Shown in pieces: positions 49,523-57,900 of a stretch of DNA of 64,000 nucleotides. The position numbers and the translations under genes were made by a program. How positions within the stretch are numbered: the first letter of the stretch is position 1; every line of letters starts with the position of its first letter. Origin of the DNA: Polaromonas sp. (lineage in GTDB: Bacteria > Pseudomonadota > Gammaproteobacteria > Burkholderiales > Burkholderiaceae_C); NCBI RefSeq assembly GCF_029945925.1, contig NZ_JAQSDN010000035.1, positions 124,001 to 188,000 on the forward strand. The letters are read 5' to 3'. Under the pieces are notes generated by a model, which saw nothing but the letters and a program-made list of their open reading frames with translations, was not told the origin of the DNA and did not search any database.

Positions 49523-49975
49523 TCAGATTGTGGGTGCACCCGCCAGCCTATGGGCCAGCGCCCGCAGCGCCAGTTCGTAGCCGAACGGGCCGAAGCCGCA
49601 GATGACGCCGGTAGCGGCCAGCGACACCAGCGAGTGCTGGTACAGCGGGTCGCGCCGGTGGATGTTGGTGACGTGCACTTCGGCAATGGGCTGGTCGACT
49701 GTCTTGAGCGCATCGAGCAGTGGGATGGAACGGAACGACAGGCCGGCCGGGTTGATGACGATGGCGACGGCCCGCTCGCGCGCTTCCTGCACCCAGTCGA
49801 CCATCACCCCTTCGTGGTTGGTCTGGCGAAACTCGCACGCCAATCCCAGTTCACCGGCAACGCGACGGCAAAGCTGCTCCACCTGCGGCAGAGTGGTGCT
49901 GCCGTACAGGTGCGGCTCGCGCACGCCCAACAGGTTCAGGTTGGGACCATTCAGAACGTAAACGGTGCCGCTCAT
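49523..49975 (-). CDS. Type II 3-dehydroquinate dehydratase (AroQ-like)
   Basis: A 150-residue type II dehydroquinase, first gene of the leftward island operon; it would convert 3-dehydroquinate to 3-dehydroshikimate. Numbering from the Met coincides with the well-studied mycobacterial enzyme: N12, R19, Y24 (catalytic), N75, D88, E99, H101 and R108 are all present. The segment after N75 reads PAGLSFRS instead of the usual PAAYTHTS, so position 81 is Phe rather than His, and position 112 is Tyr rather than Arg. It is a catabolic paralogue (QsuC/QuiB role); substrate binding may be altered. Confidence 0.85.
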   Translation of the reverse strand: MSGTVYVLNGPNLNLLGVREPHLYGSTTLPQVEQLCRRVAGELGLACEFRQTNHEGVMVDWVQEARERAVAIVINPAGLSFRSIPLLDALKTVDQPIAEVHVTNIHRRDPLYQHSLVSLAATGVICGFGPFGYELALRALAHRLAGAPTI

Positions 49976-50077
49976 TCGACGCTGGCCAGGTAAGGTCGTT
50001 TCCACATATATCTTGTCTCCAGAAGGATCGCTACGTGTTTTCTTTGCTGCCTCGATTCTGTGAGTCCCGGGGGAAAA

Positions 50078-50096
50078 TGTTTCCAAACTGGAAACA
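50078..50096. promoter_or_regulatory. Probable IclR operator palindrome
   Basis: TGTTTCCA-AAC-TGGAAACA, a perfect 8-bp inverted repeat with a 3-bp spacer, followed by a further half-site ATGTTTCA. It lies in the 137-bp divergent region between the AroQ-like gene and the IclR gene, 16 bp ahead of the IclR start. Position and symmetry suit autoregulation and control of the island operon. Confidence 0.72.
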
Positions 50097-50112
50097 TGTT
50101 TCATAATACAGA

Positions 50113-50907
50113 ATGAACATCGCACTTGACCGGGGGCTGTCCATTCTGGAACATCTCACCCGCTATCCACAAGGCTTGCCGCTCTCGTTGATGGCCTCCG
50201 AGCTCGACATTCCGCTCAGCACCTGCCACCGCCTGCTCGCCGACCTGCAACATCGCGGCTATGTACGCCAGGCGCGTAAGCAGGGCGACTACGTGCTGAC
50301 CACCAAAATGGTGTCTCTCGGGCTGGGCTTCCTCAGCAGCGCCGGAATTGTTGACGTTGCCGAGCCGCTGCTGGAGCGGCTGGCGCAAAGCTCCGGTGAG
50401 CTGGTGCGCCTTTCCATCGTGGACGATGATCGCCTCACCTGGGTTGCCAAGTCGCAGGGCATGCGACAGACCGGACTGCGCTACGACCCGGACATGGGAA
50501 TGGATGCGCGCCTGTCGTGCACAGCCTCGGGCCACGCCTGGTTGATGACCCTGAGCGACGAACGGGCGCTGGAGCTCGTTTCGCGGCAAGGCTTCGGCAC
50601 GCCTGCGGAATATGGACCAAAGGCTCCGACCACCCTCAGGGCCTTGCTGGGCTTCCTGCATGCCGCACGCGTGCGGGGTTACGCCATGATTGACGAGGTC
50701 TTCGCCCCCGGAATGGCCGCCATGGCCGCACCTGTGTTTCGCCGCCAGGAAGTGATCGGCGTGATCAGCATCGCCGGTCCGCGCTCGCGCCTGAGCACCG
50801 TCAGAATGCACGAACTCGCCAACGCCCTGCTTGAGTCGGCTGCGGAGCTGGGGCCCATCAGCAATGCCTCCACCTTGTTCGGGCGTCCCCCACTGGGGAA
50901 GGGCTGA
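50113..50907 (+). CDS. IclR-family regulator of the quinate/shikimate island
   Basis: A 264-residue IclR-type regulator. The winged HTH covers residues 1-65 (ALDRGLSILEHLTRYPQGLP, LSTCHRLLADLQHRGYVRQ). The effector domain follows (GELVRLSIVDDDRLTWVAKS; LSCTASGHAWLMTLSDE; VRGYAMIDEVFAPGMAAMAA). It is divergent from the operon encoding the transporter and quinate/shikimate enzymes and close to a perfect palindrome. It probably responds to protocatechuate, shikimate or quinate. Its stop is 18 bp from the convergent yraN stop, which marks the island's right edge. Confidence 0.88.
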   Translation: MNIALDRGLSILEHLTRYPQGLPLSLMASELDIPLSTCHRLLADLQHRGYVRQARKQGDYVLTTKMVSLGLGFLSSAGIVDVAEPLLERLAQSSGELVRLSIVDDDRLTWVAKSQGMRQTGLRYDPDMGMDARLSCTASGHAWLMTLSDERALELVSRQGFGTPAEYGPKAPTTLRALLGFLHAARVRGYAMIDEVFAPGMAAMAAPVFRRQEVIGVISIAGPRSRLSTVRMHELANALLESAAELGPISNASTLFGRPPLGKG

Positions 50908-50925
50908 ACCGGCAGGAAGCAGCCC

Positions 50926-51378
50926 TCATTCCTCAAAAGCGCTGCGCAACCATTCAATCGCCACCGCGCCGGGTGCGTCCGCACTACCCTCAACCAGCAC
51001 CACGTCAAAACGGCAAGGCGGCGCGTTGGCAAAACGCATCAGGTAGTGGCGCGCCGCAAAAATGATTCTTCTTTGTTTGACCGCGCCGATGCTGGCCGCC
51101 GCACCGCCATGCAGCCTGTTTTTGCGCGCTCGCACCTCGACGAACACCAGTGTTCCGTCGGGCGCATGCATGATCAGGTCCACCTCGCCACCGCCGCGGC
51201 CGGGCGTTCGATAATTGGACTGGACCAGGGTCATGCCTGCGCGCAGCAGGTGGGCCAGCGCCAGGGCTTCTGCCGCGTCACCGAGGCGCTTGGTGGTAAT
51301 CTGGCCAGGCTGCGCCGCTGCGTCAGCGCCGGCCCCACCCGGCGGCCCTTTTGCAACCTGTTTTCTGGAAAACCACAT
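50926..51378 (-). CDS. YraN family (UPF0102) endonuclease-like protein
   Basis: A 150-residue UPF0102/YraN protein with an endonuclease-like fold. The core is GDAAEALALAHLLRAGMTLV, then GGGEVDLIMHAPDGTLVFVEVRARK, carrying E, D and an E-x-R pair. Family function is poorly defined, with links to DNA processing and recombination. It starts within the 5' end of rsmI, and the two are divergent and overlapping. In relatives and in E. coli the SIS (diaA) and BON (dolP) genes follow directly; here they are separated from it by the quinate/shikimate island. Confidence 0.88.
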   Translation of the reverse strand: MWFSRKQVAKGPPGGAGADAAAQPGQITTKRLGDAAEALALAHLLRAGMTLVQSNYRTPGRGGGEVDLIMHAPDGTLVFVEVRARKNRLHGGAAASIGAVKQRRIIFAARHYLMRFANAPPCRFDVVLVEGSADAPGAVAIEWLRSAFEE

Positions 51379-52268
51379 TGAACGCTTCCTTTGACCTGGC
51401 CCTGCCCGCTGCGCGCGCTGCGGCAGGCATGCAGCATTATCCCGAAGCTGCGCTGTATGTGGTAGCCACGCCGATCGGCAACCTGTCGGACATCAGCCTG
51501 CGCGCGCTGCATGTGCTGCAGCTGGTGCATGCGATTGCCTGTGAGGACACACGGCATACCCAGACGCTGCTGCGCCAGTACGGCATCGACAAGCCGCTGC
51601 TGGCCGTGCATGAACACAACGAAGCCCAGGCGGCGCTGCTCGTGATCGAACGCCTGCAGCGCGGCGAGCGCGTCGCCTATGTGAGCGACGCCGGCACGCC
51701 GGCCGTCAGCGACCCGGGCGCGCGCCTGGTGGCGGCCGTTCGTGCCGCCGGGCTGACCATACTGCCCCTGCCCGGCGCCAGCAGCGTGACCACCGCGCTG
51801 AGCGTGGCCGGCATCAGCGGCGGCTCGGGGTTTGTGTTTGCCGGCTTCCTGCCGTCGAAGGCGATGGAGCGGGAGCAGGCGGTGCAGGTGCTGCAGGCCG
51901 AGCCGCGCGCGGTCGTCATCCTCGAAGCGCCGCACCGCATGGAAGCCCTGGCGCGCGCAATGGCGCCGCTGGGCAGCCGGCTGGTCACGGTCTGCCGTGA
52001 GCTGACCAAGCAGTTTGAGGAAATCGCCACCGTCGCGGCGCAGGACCTCAGCGCCTGGCTGGCCGCCGGCACCCAGCGCACCCGCGGCGAATTTGCACTG
52101 GTGCTGCACCCCGGCGAAGAGGCACGCGCCAAGGATGACGGCCACCGCGTCCTGCAGTTGTTGCTGGCCGAGCTGCCGCTCAAAACCGCCGTCAAACTGG
52201 CCGCCGACATCACCGGCGCACCGCGCAATGAGCTGTACGAAGCCGCCCTGCAGCTGAAAAAAGCCTGA
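51378..52268 (+). CDS. rsmI: 16S rRNA 2'-O-methyltransferase RsmI
   Basis: About 296 residues; it methylates the ribose of C1402 in 16S rRNA using S-adenosylmethionine. The tetrapyrrole-methylase fold signatures ALYVVATPIGNLSDISLRAL, ACEDTRHTQTLLRQYGI and AYVSDAGTPAVSDPGARLV are intact. The start is uncertain: TTG at 51378 (GGAA upstream) gives NASFDLALPAARAAAGM, a typical betaproteobacterial N-terminus. ATG at 51429 would begin at MQHYPEAALYVV, and TTG at 51351 is also in frame. Confidence 0.92.
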   Translation: MNASFDLALPAARAAAGMQHYPEAALYVVATPIGNLSDISLRALHVLQLVHAIACEDTRHTQTLLRQYGIDKPLLAVHEHNEAQAALLVIERLQRGERVAYVSDAGTPAVSDPGARLVAAVRAAGLTILPLPGASSVTTALSVAGISGGSGFVFAGFLPSKAMEREQAVQVLQAEPRAVVILEAPHRMEALARAMAPLGSRLVTVCRELTKQFEEIATVAAQDLSAWLAAGTQRTRGEFALVLHPGEEARAKDDGHRVLQLLLAELPLKTAVKLAADITGAPRNELYEAALQLKKA

Positions 52269-52288
52269 CCACCGGGACTTTCGGGCTC

Positions 52289-52780
52289 CTAATTGCGCGA
52301 CTCTTGGTCATTGCGAAACTCCATGCCGGGATGCGCTCTCTGCACCACCTGGTTGCTGTCCAGATAGACCCAGTAGAAGAGGTCCTGTAGGTCGTACCAG
52401 CGGTAGGTCAGGATGTCGCCCGGCCAGGAGGCAACACGATCGACAAGGGTGGGGCGCCCGAACTCGCGCAACACATCGTCACGCGTCCATTTGCCGGGTT
52501 CGATGCGCGCAAAATCCCTGGCGTTGAGGACCTGCCGGACGCTGAGCACCCGGCCCGAGGCATCCAGGTCCACCATGAAGGCGAACTGGCCGGTGGGCTG
52601 ACCGGAGTACTGCAGGCGCGTGCCTTGGGGGATCGCCGCCACGGCGCCGGGCTGGCCCAGGCGCGCCACCACATCGCCCTGCGACATGCCCGGCTGGATG
52701 GCACTGAACGGGTGAAGTGCGCAGCCACCGAGCCAGAACAGGCTGACCGCCAGAACAAAAAGAATCTTGCGCAATCGCAT
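52289..52780 (-). CDS. BamE/SmpA-like outer-membrane lipoprotein
   Basis: A 163-residue lipoprotein: the signal MRLRKILFVLAVSLFWLGGC ends at the lipidated Cys20. Two BamE-like modules follow (IQPGMSQGDVVARLGQP and IEPGKWTRDDVLREFGRP), each followed by a strand with an aromatic pair (RLQYS, TYRWYD). BamE-like folds occur in the beta-barrel assembly machine, but this is not the main BamE by sequence. Its partner is unknown. It converges on rsmI and is divergent from the DUF938 gene. Confidence 0.78.
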   Translation of the reverse strand: MRLRKILFVLAVSLFWLGGCALHPFSAIQPGMSQGDVVARLGQPGAVAAIPQGTRLQYSGQPTGQFAFMVDLDASGRVLSVRQVLNARDFARIEPGKWTRDDVLREFGRPTLVDRVASWPGDILTYRWYDLQDLFYWVYLDSNQVVQRAHPGMEFRNDQESRN

Positions 52781-52892
52781 GACGGGTCCTTGGGTTGAAT
52801 GGGCGCTGTGTTTGTTATACACCGCCTCAGCTTGCAGGATTCGACCCACCCCGGATCGCAGCGGTTCCCCGCACAGCGACAATCAGTCACCT

Positions 52893-53495
52893 ATGAACAA
52901 GCCCCATGCGCCCGCCACCGACCGCAACCGCGACCCCATCCTGAGCGTGCTGCGCGAGCGTTTTGCCGACCGGCGCTCGGTGCTCGAAATTGGCAGCGGC
53001 ACGGGCCAGCACGCGGTTTATTTCGCGGGCGCCCTGCCCTGGCTGCGCTGGCAAACCTCGGACGTCGCCGGCAATTTACCGGGCATGCAGCTCTGGCTGG
53101 ATGAGGCCGGGCTACCCAATACCCCCGCGCCCGTCGCGCTGGACCTGCGCCAGGACTGGCCCGATGTGTCGTTTGACGCGGTGTTCAGCGCCAACACCCT
53201 GCACATCATGGGCTGGCCTGAAGTGCAGCGGCTGTTCCAGGCCTTGGGCCGGCACATGCCGCCGGGCGGACTGCTCACGGTTTATGGCCCCTTCAACTAC
53301 GGCGGCCGTTTCACCAGCGACAGCAACGCCGCGTTTGATGCATCCCTGCGTGCCGGCAACCCCGTCAGCGGACTGCGCGATGTCGAGGCGGTTCATGCCC
53401 TGGCGGCCACGGCCGGCCTGCATCTGGTGGAAGACCGCGCCATGCCGGCCAACAACCGCTGCATCACCTGGCAGCGCCGCCCGGACAAGTTCTAA
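52893..53495 (+). CDS. DUF938-family SAM-dependent methyltransferase
   Basis: A 200-residue protein of the DUF938 family with a class I methyltransferase motif I (SVLEIGSGTGQHAVYFA), followed by AALP-WLRWQTSD and FSANTLHIMGWPEVQRLF. The C-terminal CITWQRRPDKF is characteristic. The substrate is unknown. The start at 52893 (MNKPHAPATDRNRDPIL) is the family N-terminus; a longer in-frame start at 52767 would overlap the divergent lipoprotein gene. The stop overlaps that of the convergent exonuclease by four bases. Confidence 0.87.
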   Translation: MNKPHAPATDRNRDPILSVLRERFADRRSVLEIGSGTGQHAVYFAGALPWLRWQTSDVAGNLPGMQLWLDEAGLPNTPAPVALDLRQDWPDVSFDAVFSANTLHIMGWPEVQRLFQALGRHMPPGGLLTVYGPFNYGGRFTSDSNAAFDASLRAGNPVSGLRDVEAVHALAATAGLHLVEDRAMPANNRCITWQRRPDKF

Positions 53496-54538
53496 AGAGC
53501 CCGTGGCTCGACCTTGCCCGGCCGCAGGGAGTAACGGTTGCCCGCGTCCAGGCGTTCCACCTGGACACGCGCGGCGCGGTTGCCGTACACCGAGGCCTTG
53601 AGCCATTCACATTCCGACTGCAATTGCGCCTCGTCACCGAGACGGGTGTGCCACACCCGGTGCTCCCCGTCCCAGCGGTAGCCCCTGGCCTTGAGCAGGT
53701 CCTTGGCCTCAAACGGCGCGGCAGTTGCCTGCAGCCGGTAGCTGGGCCTGGCCGCGACGGACAGCAACTGTGCCAGCCCCGTCTGTCCGCACACCGGAAG
53801 CGGGCTGGCCAGCACCGCCAGCAGCGCGTGGCAGTCCATTTCGGCGCGGTGCGCGTCGTAGAACCAGCCGAGTTCCAGCGCCAGCTGCGTGAGTTTGGCC
53901 GAGCCGCGGCCTTCTTTTTTCCAGTCCAGATCAGCAAACGAACAAGCCCAGGGCAATTGTGCAAACTGCGCCAGCCTGGCCTCGACAAACGGACGGTCAA
54001 AACCGGCGTTGTGGGCGATCACCAGGTCCGCATCGGCCAGCATGGCCGCCACCCGCGACTCATCGAGCTTGTGGCCGCGAACCATGTCGTCGCTGATGCC
54101 GGTGAGTTCCTGGATCTCCGGCGGAATCGGCATGCCCGGGTCTTCGAGGCCGTCATAAACATCGACGGTGCCAACCGGCAGGCCGCTGGCCAGATCCACA
54201 TCGACCCGCAGCAACGCAAGCTCCATGATGCGATCCCGCGATGCGTCCAGACCGGTGGTTTCGGTATCCAGAATCAGCAGCCGCGTGACCGGTCCCCCGG
54301 CCTGGTGTGCAAACTGCTGTTCTACGGGCAGGCGCCGCAACACGCGGTAGTCGGCATGCCGCTCCAGCGCCAGCGCCATCGCTTCCGGCGTGAGCGGCTC
54401 CGATGCGGGAGCAGAAGGAACGATTCGGGCTTTGCGGGTTCGGGTCGGAACGGGCGCCGGCGTGATGGACGCTGCGTCGTCAAAACCGAATCCCAGCTGG
54501 TCTGCAAAAAGTGCGTGACCGTCTGACTCGGTGTTCAT
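53492..54538 (-). CDS. DEDDh 3'-5' exonuclease (DnaQ-epsilon-like)
   Basis: A 348-residue exonuclease. After a ~75-residue variable N-terminus, the exonuclease domain has LILDTETTGLDASRDRIMEL (Exo I: D, E), IAHNAGFDRPFVEA (Exo II: D) and HRAEMDCHALLAVL (Exo III: H and D), so all DEDDh residues are present. A C-terminal 90-residue extension (YRLQATAAPFEAKDLLKARG, then YRWDGEHRVWHTR) resembles the small domain found on many betaproteobacterial homologues. It is likely a repair or proofreading-type enzyme, not the replicative epsilon. It marks the left core boundary of the low-GC region. Confidence 0.87.
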   Translation of the reverse strand: MNTESDGHALFADQLGFGFDDAASITPAPVPTRTRKARIVPSAPASEPLTPEAMALALERHADYRVLRRLPVEQQFAHQAGGPVTRLLILDTETTGLDASRDRIMELALLRVDVDLASGLPVGTVDVYDGLEDPGMPIPPEIQELTGISDDMVRGHKLDESRVAAMLADADLVIAHNAGFDRPFVEARLAQFAQLPWACSFADLDWKKEGRGSAKLTQLALELGWFYDAHRAEMDCHALLAVLASPLPVCGQTGLAQLLSVAARPSYRLQATAAPFEAKDLLKARGYRWDGEHRVWHTRLGDEAQLQSECEWLKASVYGNRAARVQVERLDAGNRYSLRPGKVEPRAL

Positions 54539-54931
54539 GTGTCACTCCAGGTCATGGTGCACGGGGTCATGCGTGGCCGGGGACAGACATGACCGGCTGA
54601 AAACAGATGTGGTGCGGCTGGCGGGGATTGGCTTCGGAGACCACTATATTGAACGTGTCAATGACATCCAGAACTGTACCATAATGTCTTAAAAGTCTTA
54701 AAACTGCTCACCTACCTTCGAAACAAGCATTGTTGGTCTTCCCGTTTAACGCCGAATATTCACTTTTTCTCCGCACTCGAATATGACGCCGGGTGCGACC
54801 AAAACCCGACACCGGGCCTTTCTCTGAACCTAAATTCCTCACTTTCTGTACTGACGCCGTGGACTTGCGAACAAGGAATAACGACCCTTGCCTCCAAGTT
54901 CGACGACGCGATCGGACGTCCTGACCTAGAG
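54539..54931. other. Intergenic region at the left edge of the low-GC segment
   Basis: A 393-bp stretch with no accepted gene. It contains a tandem 9-bp repeat, GTCTTAAAA twice (54686-54703), followed by CTGCTCAC. The sense frame of the giant recombinase is open upstream of its first possible start, back to at least about 54770, with plausible codons (for example ITTLASKFDDAIGRPDLELL directly before it) but no ATG, GTG or TTG. The true N-terminus may therefore use a non-standard start or be disrupted. Composition shifts from GC-rich to mixed here. Confidence 0.5.
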
Positions 54932-57900
54932 TTGCTCGCCGGCTGCTTTGCGTTTTTAGCGCAACACGAGACGGTGGCAATACTGGACGCATGGCAATTC
55001 GCTCCGGCGTTTCCCAAGGAACTTCTGAAGCTTTCAGATGCCGTCGCACGAAAAGCGCCTCCATACGGCGGGCAGATTAGTGCTGGGCGTATCGTCGACA
55101 ACTTTGAAGGAGCGGTCACGCGCACGCCTATCGCGGCGATGCTCTGTGCCGAAGTGGGGGCACACCTCCTCGATTCAGATCGTCAAGACATTGCCAGTCT
55201 GCGCCTCTATTTGCTGATCAAGTCGATGGAGCTGGCAACTGCCGGATATCAAGCTACCCCCCACCTGCTAAACGCCTGCAAGCAGGTCCGGAAGACATTG
55301 GAGGAGCCCACCTCCAGTCGGGACGGATTGGGATTGATCAGGTATGTCTCGCCTGCTAACGAGCACTTCGGTACATTTGAAGCCTCGCTCAAAGAAGCGT
55401 CAGGGCGATTCAAGCTCCACATTGAAAGCAACGAGAAGGAATTCGACACCCCCTCCGCCACCTCTAAATTCGCTGACAACATCGAGGCCGTTGCCTCCGG
55501 TCGACCGACAAAGCTGGTGCCCTTAACCGCATCTCCATCGCCCCAGACCTCCATAGCGACCTCCACTTTTTGGGAAAAGGCGGTAAGCGATGAAGACATC
55601 GGTACAGAAGCGATAGAGAGCACCTTTTCACTTGCCGACGAGGCGCTAGGTGACCCAGAAGCCGAGTACACGCTTGAAGCGGTTGTCTTTGTAACGCCTC
55701 CGTCGCCAAGCCATTCCTATCGTCTTGGACGTGGTCTTCATCTGCAGTCTCAAGCGGATCGCAATCACATCCCAAACGCGTGGAATAGACTCCGCCCTGA
55801 TGAGATTCACAATCTGCAATTGTTGATACCGCAGTGGATTTCGTCGGAGGAACATTCTTTGCTCGGAGTCATTGCGGGCTTGGCCATAGCGACTCAGAAG
55901 AGCATTGAGTCAGCGTGCAGCATTGCAATCTCCCAGGCACCTGTTGACTCTCGCTGGGTACTTGACCTACAAGGAGGTCGGCTATTGCGTTACCCAAACC
56001 GCCCTGCTTTAAGAGCAAGGGCAGCAGAAGTAAATGAGCGCGAAGGAATTCATGGTGTCACTTGGCTTAGGCCACTTGCGGATGTCCAAGTACTTACGCT
56101 CGAACCCAATCTGCACCAAGTGTTGCGAGCGGCGGCAGGGGAAAAGCCATCCGCCGATCAGTTGGGTAACCTCTGGAACAAGAAATCGACGCCACAGGCA
56201 GAGTTCAACCGGCTCTGCATGGGAATGCCTGAGCTTGCTCGCGTGACGCAAGGCCTACTTCCCAACACCACTGAACAGCTGATATTCAACGCCACCGAGG
56301 ACTCCACCTTCGCAAGAATGCTTCTGTCTACAGATGACTGGGCTAGGCCGGCCGCCGCTTCATACGCGTCCTGGACGCTAGCACAAGCCAACTCCATCAT
56401 TGCTGGCTTGTCATGCGGGATCAATGTACAGCCTGGCGAATTGGCGGAAACCAATGGACTGGGGAGCGAACTCGATCCTATCGACGCACTTCTTCAAGCG
56501 GAATTCGCTCACGCGGCACAAAAGGTAAAAGACGCACTTGAACTCGAGCCTGCCCACCCAGACGCCTGGATTGAAGCCCATAACAACATCAGCGGCTACA
56601 TGGTCGCCGCGCTTTTAGCCGGAACTGGTGCGCGCCCAGTCAACTCGGTCTTTGAACACCGAAACGACTTTGATCTAGAGGGGGCACGGCTCTTTTTGGA
56701 TGACAAGTCGTTCGATCTAAAGGAGAACGGGAGATGGGGACGCATCGTTCCCCTGCCATCGGTTTTGGTAGAGCTCATGCAGTTTCTCTACCTTCCCTAC
56801 CTCGCATGGCTCCAAGCGCAGTTAGCATCTCACGGGGCTTCATCAGAAGAGTACACCGAGCTGGCGGATGCGATATCCCGAATTTTGCAAGGCACTGCAA
56901 ATGCGCTGACGCCGATGTTCTTCCTCCTCAAGAGGACTAACAAGCTCCGGATCGTTGAGGTTAGCGAGAGAGGTCTGAGCAAATTCGCGGTGTTTTCATG
57001 GTCGCTGCCGTGGAACATCTTTCGCCACCGCATGGCAACGCGACTTCGCACACTCGGGTGCGAAGAAGAACTGATCGCAGCGCAGATGGGACATGCGGAA
57101 ACCGGCGCGGACACCTATGGACCCTACTCGCCACGGTGCTGGGTAGACGACGAAGCGGGCTGGCTCGCCGCTCTCGAATCCTGCGTGGGTTTGCTGAAAA
57201 TCGAGCCCATCAGGTTCAGGACACCCTCTTTCTCGCCCACAGCGCTGCCAAGTGATTTCCGGCGCTTTTTTCTTGCCGCCTCATTTGGTTCAGGAGCACG
57301 GCGGAAAGATCGAGAACTGGTGAAAACTCGTGCGCATTTGGAGGCTGAAGAGTTTCTCATCAGCAAGGTCAAAGCCCACTTGAACGTAAAGGGGGCAGAG
57401 GGTCTAAAACTTGATGACAAGTTCCCAGAGCTACTGACAGATGAGCAACTCAACTTTCTGTCATCCACCGATTTCTGGACACCGCTTGGCCTTGAAATGC
57501 TTTTCACGTCCAAGAAAACGCCGCGACCGAATCAGCTGGACTGGTATGAGGCATATGAGGAATTTCGCTTGCGGGTTTCGGCAGGCTCTTTCGTTCCCCA
57601 CCAAGATCGACTCAGAGTGAGGAAGCCGGTTCGGGATCGAGCCGTATTTCCGGCAGGAACGATGACTGCGGAAAGGACCTTGAAGCGCCTGCGTGAAGAG
57701 CTCACTCAAACATTTGCCACTACGCATCCCAGCCACAGATCACTTAAGCTTAAAGGCTTGCTCGTTGCTCTAGACATTGCGCTCAATAGTTCCGTTAGCG
57801 ACAACTCACTGCTTTGCATGATCAGTGCAAGCGAAAGCAGCAAGCTCCAGCTGTACAAAAGAAACGCAAACGTCTTTGTCGCACGCCCTCCAGATAGAAC

